Below, piece by piece: positions 1-7,088 of a DNA stretch of 21,458 bases. Position 1 is the stretch's first letter. Each line of letters opens with the position of its first letter. The translations under genes and the position numbers were made by a program. This DNA comes from QAMX01 sp003149835 (GTDB lineage Bacteria; Bacillota; Clostridia; Oscillospirales; QAMX01), in the NCBI GenBank assembly GCA_959600635.1, contig CAUGMN010000048.1, forward strand, positions 1 through 21,458, in the 5' to 3' direction. Below the pieces are notes generated by a model. It saw only the letters and a list, made by a program, of their open reading frames with translations. It searched no databases and was not told where the DNA came from.

Positions 1-55
1 TTTCGTGCAAATAAAAAGATGCCAAACGCCGTTTTCACCCACGAGGGTGGATTCG
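1..55. repeat. Direct repeat copy 1 (55 bp, identical to 1897-1951)
   Basis: Bases 1-55 are identical to 1897-1951. The match weakens after that point, where copy 1 reads GACTACC and copy 2 reads AACCACC. Because copy 1 starts at base 1, the repeat may extend further left. It contains GATGCC preceded by an A-run, which on the minus strand reads GGCATCTTTTTATTTGCAC and resembles the inverted-repeat arms at 1774-1823. It also contains the short hairpin CACCC-ACGA-GGGTG. The two copies flank the sigma-factor-like gene. Function is unknown; candidates are a mobile-element end, an attachment site or a dispersed repeat family. Confidence 0.9.
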
Positions 56-144
56 GACTACCAAACAAAATTTTATATGATACCGCAATCAAAATACAAT
101 TTGCCACACTATATGAGTGAAAGCGGAAGAAAGGAGGAAAGCCG

Positions 145-1767
145 ATGCAAAACAGCGATATGCTTATAGCGGAATTTACCGAAAACTACATAGAGAAAGT
201 ATTCTACTTTTGCCTGAAAAAGACGGGAAACAGCTGCGAAGCCGAGGATTTATCTTCGGATATATCTCTCTGCGTTTTCTCCGAGCTTCGCCGGGGCGTT
301 GTTCCCGTGAATTTCCAGGCGTGGGTCTGGCAGATCGCGCGCAACCGTTACAGTAAATGGGCAGACAGCAAGCACAGAAAAGCCGAATCGATAACCGGTG
401 CCGATATTGACGAGCTTGAGCTTGCGGACGATACGCTGATCGAAAATGAATATGTACGCAGAGAGGATTTATCTCTGCTCCGGCGGGAGCTGGCGTTCAT
501 TTCGTCCGATTACCGCGATATCGTCGTCGCCTATTACATAGACGACCGCAGCATAAAGGATATTGCATCGTCGCTTTCCCTCACGAAAGGAACGGTCACA
601 TCAAAGCTGTTCCGCGCCCGCAATATTTTGAAAGAAGGTATGAGCATGGCAAGAGAATTCGGAGTAAGGAGCTACAAGCCAGAGGAAATCACATTTCTCA
701 ACAGTTGTTCCTCTATGGGTGATAAGGGGCAGCCGTGGAGTATTCTGACCCATTCCCTTTATAAAAACATTTTTCTTGAGATATACGATAACCCGGAAAC
801 CTCCGAGGAAATCTCGCTGAGTCTCGGTGTCGCGTTGCCTTACATGGAGGATGAGCTGAGATTTCTGACTGAGCAGACATTCCTTGTAAATCGTAATGGC
901 AGATACGAAACCGCATTCCCGATCATAAGTCGGGCGGCACAGGAAAAAATCAACGGAAGAATTACAGGTGTCAGCGAAGAAATCACAACCTTGCTTGAAA
1001 AGCTGGTCGATACCTTTGATTCCGCGTGTGAAAGAGCCGGATGTCATTACTACGGTGCATATCAATCCTATGAAGATGCGAAATGGACATTGCTTTTCCG
1101 GACATTCGACTGGCTTATAGCGGATACCAATGGCGAAAAGAAATACGAGTATACCAAGCGTCCCGATAATGGAAATTGGGATATTGTCGGATATGAAAAA
1201 ACTGACATAGAAGCTCTCCCGTTCGTAGGGCTGCATGGGTATATCAATGAACGTAATGACCGACCCTATGTTCATTTTCAACAGTTCAAGTATCAGTATT
1301 GCGGAATAGATGAAAAAACGCCTAACTTTATCACGCATGACGATGCTTTGGCCTTGAAAATGATTGCGGAAGGCAAATGGGAAGCCTGCGAGAAGCAGTT
1401 TATCGACAATTTACTTGAATATGGCTATATTCGCAGGGACGGAGAAGGCTTTGCTCCGTGCATTGTCGTTTTCAACGGATACAGTATTGATAAATACTGG
1501 GCAATATTCGATGAAAACGAGAAAAACACAATCCGCGAAATTGCGCAAAGAATCAAAGAGCTGTTATCAAAGGTCGACGAATACTCACGTGAAGTGACCC
1601 GAAATGATCTTCCCAATTCGTTTAAGTCAAACGACCATTTCTGCGAGTTTGCCTGTATGAACAGCGGAATGGACAGAAGTGTTGTTTTTGCAAAAGCAGT
1701 TGGGCATGGCTGGTTAAAGTATAACGAGACTACAAGCCGTGTTATCGGCGCGTATCTGTATATTTAA
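145..1767 (+). CDS. ECF/sigma-70-like sigma factor with long C-terminal winged-helix extension
   Basis: This 540-residue protein starts at ATG 145 behind an AGGAGG seven bases upstream. Residues 7-75 resemble sigma region 2, including the AWVWQIARNRY segment typical of region 2.3/2.4. Residues 112-165 resemble region 4, with the helix-turn-helix SIKDIASSLSLTKGTVTSKL and the usual FRARN tail. ECF sigma factors are normally 160-200 residues, so about 370 residues are extra. Residues 200-262 look like a winged helix (NPETSEEISLSLGV, then a short wing ending NGRYE). I do not recognise residues 270-540. The protein should bind RNA polymerase core and redirect it, with the tail perhaps acting as an in-cis sensor or inhibitor; that is inference. 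It has no adjacent anti-sigma factor. Base composition is AT-richer than the genes right of 3.6 kb, suggesting acquisition. A hairpin terminator follows at 1829. Confidence 0.75.
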   Translation: MQNSDMLIAEFTENYIEKVFYFCLKKTGNSCEAEDLSSDISLCVFSELRRGVVPVNFQAWVWQIARNRYSKWADSKHRKAESITGADIDELELADDTLIENEYVRREDLSLLRRELAFISSDYRDIVVAYYIDDRSIKDIASSLSLTKGTVTSKLFRARNILKEGMSMAREFGVRSYKPEEITFLNSCSSMGDKGQPWSILTHSLYKNIFLEIYDNPETSEEISLSLGVALPYMEDELRFLTEQTFLVNRNGRYETAFPIISRAAQEKINGRITGVSEEITTLLEKLVDTFDSACERAGCHYYGAYQSYEDAKWTLLFRTFDWLIADTNGEKKYEYTKRPDNGNWDIVGYEKTDIEALPFVGLHGYINERNDRPYVHFQQFKYQYCGIDEKTPNFITHDDALALKMIAEGKWEACEKQFIDNLLEYGYIRRDGEGFAPCIVVFNGYSIDKYWAIFDENEKNTIREIAQRIKELLSKVDEYSREVTRNDLPNSFKSNDHFCEFACMNSGMDRSVVFAKAVGHGWLKYNETTSRVIGAYLYI

Positions 1768-1773
1768 TCTACG

Positions 1774-1823
1774 GGCATCTTTTTTCGACGCACAAGCCAT
1801 ATTGTGCGTCATAAAAAGATGCC
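1774..1823. repeat. Inverted repeat with 22-nt arms downstream of the sigma-like gene
   Basis: The left arm at 1774-1795 and the right arm at 1802-1823 are complementary at 20 of 22 positions, separated by six bases (GCCATA). The first 20 bases of the left arm, GGCATCTTTTTTCGACGCAC, recur exactly at 3011-3030. The outer part of the right arm matches the minus-strand GGCATCTTTTTAT of the direct repeats at 1-55 and 1897-1951. As RNA it would form a strong stem-loop just after the sigma-gene stop. As DNA it resembles two element termini joined head to head. Confidence 0.85.
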
Positions 1824-1828
1824 ACCCG

Positions 1829-1855
1829 AAAAACCGAGGATTTCCTCGGTTTTTC
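1829..1855 (+). terminator. Rho-independent terminator after the sigma-like gene
   Basis: AAAAACCGAGGA (1829-1840) pairs perfectly with TCCTCGGTTTTT (1843-1854), and the descending arm provides the U-run. The stem is compact with a very short loop, 62 bases after the stop codon. The A-run on the 5' side means it could also work for minus-strand transcripts. Confidence 0.75.
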
Positions 1856-1896
1856 TCGTTTTATCTCCGTTTTCCTCGCTTTTTCAAAAATCAACT

Positions 1897-1951
1897 TTTC
1901 GTGCAAATAAAAAGATGCCAAACGCCGTTTTCACCCACGAGGGTGGATTCG
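1897..1951. repeat. Direct repeat copy 2 (55 bp, identical to 1-55)
   Basis: This copy lies between the sigma-like gene's terminator and the XRE gene. Its right flank completes GGTGGATTCGAACCACC at 1942-1958. The minus strand of that segment is a perfect tRNA T-arm shape: a five-base stem around the seven-base loop TTCGAAT. In copy 1 the corresponding segment (46-62) has decayed to ATTCGGACTACC. No complete tRNA can be folded around either copy. Confidence 0.9.
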
Positions 1952-2009
1952 AACCACCGAATAACATGAAAGTTCTATTTTAGCCAAGCAATATTGACGG
2001 CATTAACTT

Positions 2010-2026
2010 TTCAATATATAATTGAA
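2010..2026. repeat. Small palindrome upstream of the XRE gene
   Basis: TTCAAT and ATTGAA are separated by ATATA. It sits about 110 bases upstream of the XRE start in a very AT-rich leader. It could be an operator for the HTH protein, which often regulates itself, but no second copy was found in the window. Confidence 0.3.
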
Positions 2027-2133
2027 TCATATTTTCCCAGTTCAATTACTGCTTGCTGTCAAATAGGATTGGTATCATATATACTGTTGCTGTAATACCG
2101 GAGAAAACATTCGGTTTACAGAAAGGAATCATC

Positions 2134-2985
2134 ATGTTTAATATGGAAAATGTAGGTCAACGGATTTCAGAGTTCAGAAAAGAAAAAAACATGACCCAAA
2201 TGGAGCTTGCCGACAGAATGAATATCAGCTTCCAAGCGGTATCCAACTGGGAACGCGGAATTTCGATGCCGGACATCTCAAAACTGCCGGAGCTTGCCGA
2301 GATGTTCGGTGTAACAATTGGCGAATTGCTCGGCGAACACTCCGAACTTATCGAAAAGGCGGCGAGTGAAGAGCTGGATGAATACCTCGAAAGCAATAGT
2401 GTGTCAGCGGCGGAATTAACCGAAGCGGCACCTGTTCTGACACCGAGACAAGTTGACTCTGTCGCTGAAAAAATGAACATAAGCAGTTTACGCGAAATAG
2501 CGGATATTCTTCCGTTCATAAGCCGCGAATTGATTAATGAGATTGCGCTTAAAGCGGTTGAATCAGGTAACTATGGAGATATAGGTGAAGTCGCGCCTTT
2601 TGTCACTCGGGATGTAATCAATCAGATTGCCCGAAAAATGATATCGAATGGAAAGAGCATTGAAGATATCGCGCCATTTGTCAGCCGTGATATCATTTCG
2701 GAATTGGCAGATGTCAATTATCATAAAACAGGTAGGCTTTCCTCACTTGATGATTTTGCACCGTTTATTCCGAAAGAACAACTACAGAAAATTGCAGAAG
2801 AAGAATACACTAACCGTGGCTTGCATCATTTTGAATCAATTGCGCCCTTCCTTGATAGCGGTTATCTGAATGATCTTGCCGAAAAAGCCATAAAAAAGGA
2901 TGGGATTAAGGCGATATGCCCTATAGCTCCGTTTCTCGACAAAAATATGCTGTCAAAATATGTGAAAGAAAATTATAGCTTATAG
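2134..2985 (+). CDS. XRE-family HTH regulator with seven C-terminal 'APF' repeats
   Basis: The chosen start is ATG 2134 with AAAGGA seven to twelve bases upstream; the in-frame TTG further upstream lacks such a site. The product is 283 residues. Residues 7-63 form a Cro/CI-type helix-turn-helix (MTQMELADRMNISFQAVSNW), expected to bind operator DNA as a dimer. Residues 64-95 are a charged linker. From about residue 95 to the end, a repeat of about 28 residues occurs seven times. It is marked by the core APF or a variant at residues 99, 126, 154, 180, 209, 237 and 265, each followed by a helix of the type SRDIINQIAxK. Such helical repeats suggest a solenoid for protein contacts. I do not recognise a named family for the tail. 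The target is unknown; the sigma-like gene or the gene itself are candidates by proximity only. Confidence 0.8.
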   Translation: MFNMENVGQRISEFRKEKNMTQMELADRMNISFQAVSNWERGISMPDISKLPELAEMFGVTIGELLGEHSELIEKAASEELDEYLESNSVSAAELTEAAPVLTPRQVDSVAEKMNISSLREIADILPFISRELINEIALKAVESGNYGDIGEVAPFVTRDVINQIARKMISNGKSIEDIAPFVSRDIISELADVNYHKTGRLSSLDDFAPFIPKEQLQKIAEEEYTNRGLHHFESIAPFLDSGYLNDLAEKAIKKDGIKAICPIAPFLDKNMLSKYVKENYSL

Positions 2986-3010
2986 TTGATGCGGAATGTT
3001 TATTTGTAAT

Positions 3011-3030
3011 GGCATCTTTTTTCGACGCAC
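3011..3030. repeat. Second copy of the 20-bp GGCATCTTTTTTCGACGCAC repeat
   Basis: This is identical over 20 bases to 1774-1793. Both copies sit just past a regulator stop codon (25 bases past the XRE stop, 6 past the sigma-like stop). Here the complementary arm is missing and a different hairpin follows. Confidence 0.85.
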
Positions 3031-3035
3031 GCCTC

Positions 3036-3073
3036 AATAATGGCAGTACACATAAAAGTGTGTTGCCATTATT
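3036..3073. repeat. Hairpin downstream of the XRE gene
   Basis: AATAATGGCA (3036-3045) pairs with TGCCATTATT (3064-3073), and ACACA (3048-3052) pairs with TGTGT (3059-3063). The result is a 15-bp stem with a two-base bulge and the loop TAAAAG. No U-run follows, so it is not a standard terminator. It may protect the 3' end of the transcript or belong to the repeat family. Confidence 0.6.
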
Positions 3074-3154
3074 CATTGATACCGCCAATCGCCAATTCTG
3101 TCCGACTTTTGAGTCGCTTTCATATTGATTTTTTTCTTTCGGGAGGATAGACGC

Positions 3155-3577
3155 ATGTTTTCAATGCGATACGCGGCCGAAAAGGACAGGCAATGCTATT
3201 TATCTGTGGACAAACACCTGCCGGAGTCTGAATTTGAATCGAAAATAAGGGATAAACGGTGCTATATCCTTGAAAATGATGGAAAAATGATCGGCGTCAT
3301 GCGCTATAATTTGTTCTGGGACACGATCCCGTTTCTGACGCAGATTTACCTCATGGACGGTTTCCGGGGAAAGGGCTTCGGCAGGCAGGCGATGGTTTTG
3401 TGGGAAGACGAAATGCGCGTTTTGGGTCACAGGATGGTGATGACCTCGACGCAGGTGGACGAGCAGGCGCAGAAATTTTACAGAAAGCTTGGATATAAAG
3501 ACAGAGGCGGTCTGTTTCTCGACGGAACGCCCTTTGAACAGCCGCAGGAATTGCTGATGGTAAAGGCGCTCGTCTGA
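3155..3577 (+). CDS. GNAT-family N-acetyltransferase
   Basis: The start is ATG 3155, preceded by GGGAGGA with a seven-base spacer, giving 140 residues, a normal length for a single GNAT domain. The acetyl-CoA pyrophosphate-binding loop is visible at residues 71-76 (RGKGFG), after the beta-strand TQIYLMDGF. The C-terminal AQKFYRKLGYKDRGG is the usual GNAT motif B with its conserved tyrosine. It should transfer an acetyl group from acetyl-CoA to an amine; the substrate cannot be told from sequence. Composition lies between the AT-rich left end and the GC-rich remainder. It appears to be a single-gene unit ending at the large bidirectional terminator. Confidence 0.85.
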   Translation: MFSMRYAAEKDRQCYLSVDKHLPESEFESKIRDKRCYILENDGKMIGVMRYNLFWDTIPFLTQIYLMDGFRGKGFGRQAMVLWEDEMRVLGHRMVMTSTQVDEQAQKFYRKLGYKDRGGLFLDGTPFEQPQELLMVKALV

Positions 3578-3617
3578 CGGGCACCCCCAAAAAACTTTGC
3601 CTTGCGGGCAAACGGCA

Positions 3618-3662
3618 AAATCCCCGCGGCGCGGTCTAAAAAAGACCGCGCCGCGGGGATTT
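3618..3662. terminator. Bidirectional terminator between convergent genes
   Basis: A perfect 20-bp stem (3618-3637 with 3643-3662) has the loop AAAAA. The stem core is all G/C and the outer three pairs are A/T. The minus strand continues the U-run (TTTT), serving the cysteine-protein gene that ends at 3720; on the plus strand it follows the GNAT stop by 40 bases. Confidence 0.8.
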
Positions 3663-3719
3663 CCTGTTCGATGCGCCGCGCGGCGGCGCATCGGAGACTG
3701 CGGACGAATGGGCGCGGCG

Positions 3720-4253
3720 TTATCGGGCCTTCGCCGCGTCAGCCGCCGCGCTTTTTTCCGCGATCAGCCGGTCGATCAGGCCGGCCGCGTCCTCGACGAA
3801 TTTCAGGCACGGGCGCGTCTGATAATAATCGTCTGTGCGCGGCGTCGGGTTTGGCGAGGCGTCCGTCTCCACCGCCGCAAGCAGATCGCGGCACAGAATC
3901 GTCCCGTGCTGTTCCCGAAACTGGGCGGCGAGCTGCTGAATCAACGCGTAGTGCGCCGCTTTGGCCTCGGCGTCGGCCGGGTCGGAATAGCCGTACAGCA
4001 GGCCGGCGACCATGAACATGGCCGAAACCGCGCCGCAGACCTCGCGCATCCGCCCCATGCCGCCGCCGAAGGACGACGAGAGCTTCATCGCCGTCTCCGC
4101 GTCAAGCCCCGTCACGTCGTTGAAGGCGGCAAAGACCGCCTGCGCGCAGTTAAAGTCGCCGAGAAAAAGCGCGCGCGCCTGTTCCTGATGGCGCGAAAGC
4201 GGCGCGGCAGCCGAATCCGCTTTTTCCGGACGGAGATTCGTTTTTTCGCTCAT
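3720..4253 (-). CDS. C_GCAxxG_C_C-family putative redox protein
   Basis: The start is ATG 4253 with AGGAGG and a seven-base spacer; the product is 177 residues. It has the spacing of cysteines seen in the C_GCAxxG_C_C family (putative redox-active or metal-binding proteins): Cys36 in FNCAQAV, Cys73 in EVCGAVSAMFMVAGLLYG after a glycine-rich FGGGMGRM turn, then a cysteine in TILCRDLL and one in RPCLKFV. Members are thought to bind a metal or act in electron transfer, but the biochemical role is not established. The N-terminal 22 residues are low in complexity and not part of the domain. A clear promoter lies upstream, and the gene appears monocistronic. Confidence 0.8.
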   Translation of the reverse strand: MSEKTNLRPEKADSAAAPLSRHQEQARALFLGDFNCAQAVFAAFNDVTGLDAETAMKLSSSFGGGMGRMREVCGAVSAMFMVAGLLYGYSDPADAEAKAAHYALIQQLAAQFREQHGTILCRDLLAAVETDASPNPTPRTDDYYQTRPCLKFVEDAAGLIDRLIAEKSAAADAAKAR

Positions 4254-4305
4254 ATCTGTTCCTCCTCGTATCATAAGCCGTATATTTTTGCAGGCTGTGC
4301 GCAGT

Positions 4306-4334
4306 AGTTTAACATGTTTTGCGGCTTTTGTCAA
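4306..4334 (-). promoter_or_regulatory. Promoter of the cysteine-rich redox protein gene
   Basis: On the minus strand, TTGACA (4329-4334) is a perfect -35. After 17 bases comes TAAACT (4306-4311), a four-of-six match to -10. Transcription would start about 45 bases upstream of ATG 4253. Confidence 0.7.
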
Positions 4335-4371
4335 CTGCGGCGGACACCGCCGGGATGGCGGCCGCAACAGG

Positions 4372-4400
4372 AAAAAAGCCGCCCGCCGGCCGGCGGGCGG
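4372..4400 (-). terminator. Terminator of the pepF-HD transcript
   Basis: A perfect 22-bp palindrome (4379-4400, CCGCCCGCCGG and its complement) is followed on the minus strand by C and a run of six T (4377-4372). It lies about 110 bases beyond the HD-gene stop. A second, smaller hairpin (CCGGTTT/AAACCGG, 4442-4460) sits between the two. Confidence 0.75.
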
Positions 4401-4507
4401 TTCAAAAAACGCTCCGGCCGCAGCTATGCCGCGATAGAGACCCGGTTTGGCCGAAACCGGTTTTGTCTGCGGAAGCTTTCAGGCGGATGCCGCGCCGGCG
4501 GCGTTGA

Positions 4508-5098
4508 CTATTGAAGCTGTCCCTTTTCGACGCAGAAGGTCGCCTCCATGTCGGCGGTAAACAGCGCCAGCGCCAGGGGATAGAGCTCGAACACCGCGCC
4601 GATGGTGCGGTTGTCCTCGGGGCCTGTGAAGCCCATGTGGTAGCGGATGGCGAAAGCCTCCTCGCGGGTCAGCTTCATATAGTCCGAGATCAGCAGAACC
4701 GATTTTTCCCCGTGGCCGTAGGGGAGCCTGTCCTCAAATTCGTAGACCGCCACGGTCTGCCAGTCGCCGGATGCGTCGCGCACCTTGCGCTTTCCCTCCT
4801 TGTAGCAGTTGACCTTGCAGAGATCGTGCAGCAGAGAGACGATCGCCGCCGACTCGGCGCTGACCGCCATGCCGTAGCGCGTTTTGACGCGCTCGCGGGC
4901 GAGATAGTCGGTCAGACAGTCGTAGACGTTGAGGCTGTGCTCCAAAAGCCCGCCCTTATGCGAGCCGTGAAAGCGCGTGCTCGCGGGCGCGGTCAAAAAG
5001 TCGGAGGCCTTGGAGCACAGAAAATCAAGCAGGCGGTCGGCGCCCTCGCGTTTGATCTCCCGTTTGTATATGGATTGAAAGCGCTCAATGTGGTTCAT
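4508..5098 (-). CDS. HD-domain phosphohydrolase
   Basis: The protein is 196 residues. The start at ATG 5098 has AAAGGA nine bases upstream. HD metal-binding residues are visible: His54 in GGLLEHSLNVYDCL, the His91-Asp92 pair in SLLHDLCKVN, later histidines in GHGEKS and RYHMG, and an aspartate in FTADMEA. This arrangement matches HD hydrolases that cleave phosphate esters of nucleotides or nucleic acids. The specific substrate is not readable from the sequence. It follows pepF by 58 bases on the same strand and is probably the last gene of that transcript, ending at the terminator at 4372-4400. Confidence 0.8.
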   Translation of the reverse strand: MNHIERFQSIYKREIKREGADRLLDFLCSKASDFLTAPASTRFHGSHKGGLLEHSLNVYDCLTDYLARERVKTRYGMAVSAESAAIVSLLHDLCKVNCYKEGKRKVRDASGDWQTVAVYEFEDRLPYGHGEKSVLLISDYMKLTREEAFAIRYHMGFTGPEDNRTIGAVFELYPLALALFTADMEATFCVEKGQLQ

Positions 5099-5156
5099 AA
5101 CGATTTTTCCTTTCTGCGGGCCGGCTTCACAGCCCTTTGAAGCTCAAACGCCGCGT

Positions 5157-6962
5157 CTATTCGCCGCAGAGCGCCTCCATCTCGTCGATCAGCTCGCCGA
5201 ACAGTTTCAGCGCGTCGGTGATCGGCTCGGGCGTAGTCATATCGACGCCGGCGATTTTCAGCAGGGAGATCGGGTCGGCCGTGCTGCCGCTGCTCAGAAA
5301 TTTCAGATACGCGTCGACCGCGGGCTGGCCCTCGGAGAGAATGCGGTTGGCGATGGCGACGGCGGCGGAAAAGCCGGTTGCATACTGGAAAACGTAGAAA
5401 TCATAGAAGAAATGGGGGATTCTCGCCCATTCCATCGCGATTTCCCGGTCGACGCAGATCGCGTCGCCGTAGTATTTTTTGTTCAGCTCATAATACATCT
5501 CGCAGAGCGCCTCGGCGGTCAGGCTTTCGCCGGCCTCGGCGCGGCGGCTCATCATCAGCTCAAACTCCGCGAACATCGTCTGGCGGTACAGCGTGCCGCG
5601 GAACTGTTCGAGGAAATAGTTGATCAGATAGGCGCGCTGCCGCTTGTCCGACGTGCGGTTGAGCAGATAGCGCATCAAAAGCACCTCGTTGCAGGTCGAG
5701 GCGACCTCGGCGACGAAGATGACGTAGTCGGAGTAGACGGTCGGCTGGTTTTTGATCGAGAAATAGCTGTGCAGCGCGTGGCCCATCTCATGCGCGAGCG
5801 TGAACTGCGAGTCGAGCGTATCCTTGTGGTTGAGCAGCACATACGGGTGCGGAATGCCGCCGGAGGAATAAGCGCCGCTGCGCTTGCCCTCGTTTTCATA
5901 GACGTCGATCCAACGGCTGGAAAACCCTTCTTCCAGCACGGCGCGGTAGGCGCCGCCGAGCGGGGCGAGCCCGTCGAGCACGGCGGCCTGCGCCTGCTCA
6001 TAGGAGATCTTTGAATCGGCGTCGGCCACGAGCTCTGCATAGAGATCGTACATGTGCAGCTCGTCGACGCCCATGAGCTTTTTGCGCAGCCGGACGTAGC
6101 GGTGCATGTATTCCATGTTGTCGCTGACGGTTTGAATGAGGTTGTGATAGACCGAAACCGGCACCTCGGTGCCGTTCAGCGCCGCTTCGAGCGCGCTGCC
6201 GTATCTGCGGGCGCGGGAGAAAAAGATCAGCTGCTTCATCTGCGCGTCCAAAAACGCCGCCGTGGTGTTCTTAAAGCCCTCAAAGGTGTGATACATCGAC
6301 TCAAACGCCGATTTCCGGAGCGCGCGGTCGCCGCCCTGCATGAGCGGGATGTAGGAGCCCTGCGTCACCTGATGCGTTTCTCCGTTTTGATCGACCGCGT
6401 CGGGAAATTTCAGGTCGGCGTCGCGGAACATCGAGCCGATGTGCTCGGGCGATTCCGCCATTTCGCCGGCCGAGGCCAAAAGCTTTTCCTCGGCGTCGGA
6501 GAGCACGTGGTCGCGGCGGGCGCGGATTTTATCGAGCGCGCGGCGGTAGAGCTCCAGTCCCGGCGTTTCCGCGTAAAAGCGGTCGAGCGCTTCGTCGGAA
6601 ATGGCGAGGATCTCCGGCGTGTCAAACGCCGAAGCGGCGCTGATGGCGACGTCGAGGCTGATGACCTTGCCGCGCATCTCCTGATATTTGCCGACGGCCG
6701 TGTCCTCGTCGGCCTTGCGGAAGGCGTAGTTGGCGAGCCGGTTCAGGCTGAGGCTCAGCTCGTCGCCGAGGCGCAGATATTCCAGCAGCGCAGCACCCGA
6801 AGCGCCGAGCCGGCCGCGGTAGGATTCCAGCCGCTGCGGCATGTCGCTCAGCGCGGCCAGCGCCTGCCCCCAAGCCTCATCGCTGGGAAACAGATCCTCG
6901 GTCGCCCAGGTAAAGCGCTTGTCAACCTCGCTGCGCGGGGGGATTTTTTTTGTTTCACCCAT
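5157..6962 (-). CDS. pepF: Oligoendopeptidase F (M3 metallopeptidase)
   Basis: The product is 601 residues, the usual PepF length, from ATG 6962 with AAAGGAG five bases upstream. The zinc motif HEMGH is at residues 391-395 within LAHEMGHALHSYFS, and the third zinc ligand is expected in the following EVASTCNE. The N-terminal half is the helical M3 scaffold (KRFTWATEDLFPSD start). PepF is a cytoplasmic enzyme that trims oligopeptides after import or protein turnover. No signal peptide is present. The HD gene follows by 58 bases; the aldo/keto reductase gene ends 126 bases upstream. No convincing promoter was found directly in front, so read-through from the reductase gene is possible. Confidence 0.95.
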   Translation of the reverse strand: MGETKKIPPRSEVDKRFTWATEDLFPSDEAWGQALAALSDMPQRLESYRGRLGASGAALLEYLRLGDELSLSLNRLANYAFRKADEDTAVGKYQEMRGKVISLDVAISAASAFDTPEILAISDEALDRFYAETPGLELYRRALDKIRARRDHVLSDAEEKLLASAGEMAESPEHIGSMFRDADLKFPDAVDQNGETHQVTQGSYIPLMQGGDRALRKSAFESMYHTFEGFKNTTAAFLDAQMKQLIFFSRARRYGSALEAALNGTEVPVSVYHNLIQTVSDNMEYMHRYVRLRKKLMGVDELHMYDLYAELVADADSKISYEQAQAAVLDGLAPLGGAYRAVLEEGFSSRWIDVYENEGKRSGAYSSGGIPHPYVLLNHKDTLDSQFTLAHEMGHALHSYFSIKNQPTVYSDYVIFVAEVASTCNEVLLMRYLLNRTSDKRQRAYLINYFLEQFRGTLYRQTMFAEFELMMSRRAEAGESLTAEALCEMYYELNKKYYGDAICVDREIAMEWARIPHFFYDFYVFQYATGFSAAVAIANRILSEGQPAVDAYLKFLSSGSTADPISLLKIAGVDMTTPEPITDALKLFGELIDEMEALCGE

Positions 6963-7088
6963 AGTTTCTCCTTTCCTGACCGCGTGTCAGACACCTATAA
7001 AATTCCAAAAACCTGTCATTCAGGGGACGCGCCGCAGGGAGCCGGCTCCGCTACGGGATTTGAGCGGAGGCAAAAGGCCCGGCCCCGG

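Noticed and set aside
601..1338. Minus-strand open frame inside the sigma-like gene, with some hydrophobic segments
   Set aside because: No ribosome binding site was seen and the plus strand has clear sigma domains.
1739..1969. An open frame running through the inverted repeat, terminator and direct repeat copy 2
   Set aside because: It starts inside the sigma gene, has no ribosome binding site, and its end (SNHRIT-like) is what antisense reading of a T-arm gives.
3597..4307. Long plus-strand frame opposite the cysteine-rich redox protein gene
   Set aside because: The minus-strand frame has a family match, promoter and ribosome binding site; the plus frame is arginine-rich and typical of antisense GC-rich DNA.
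6990..7020. Possible pepF promoter (ATGACA and TATAGG on the minus strand)
   Set aside because: Spacing is about 14 bases and the -10 is poor, so it was not listed.
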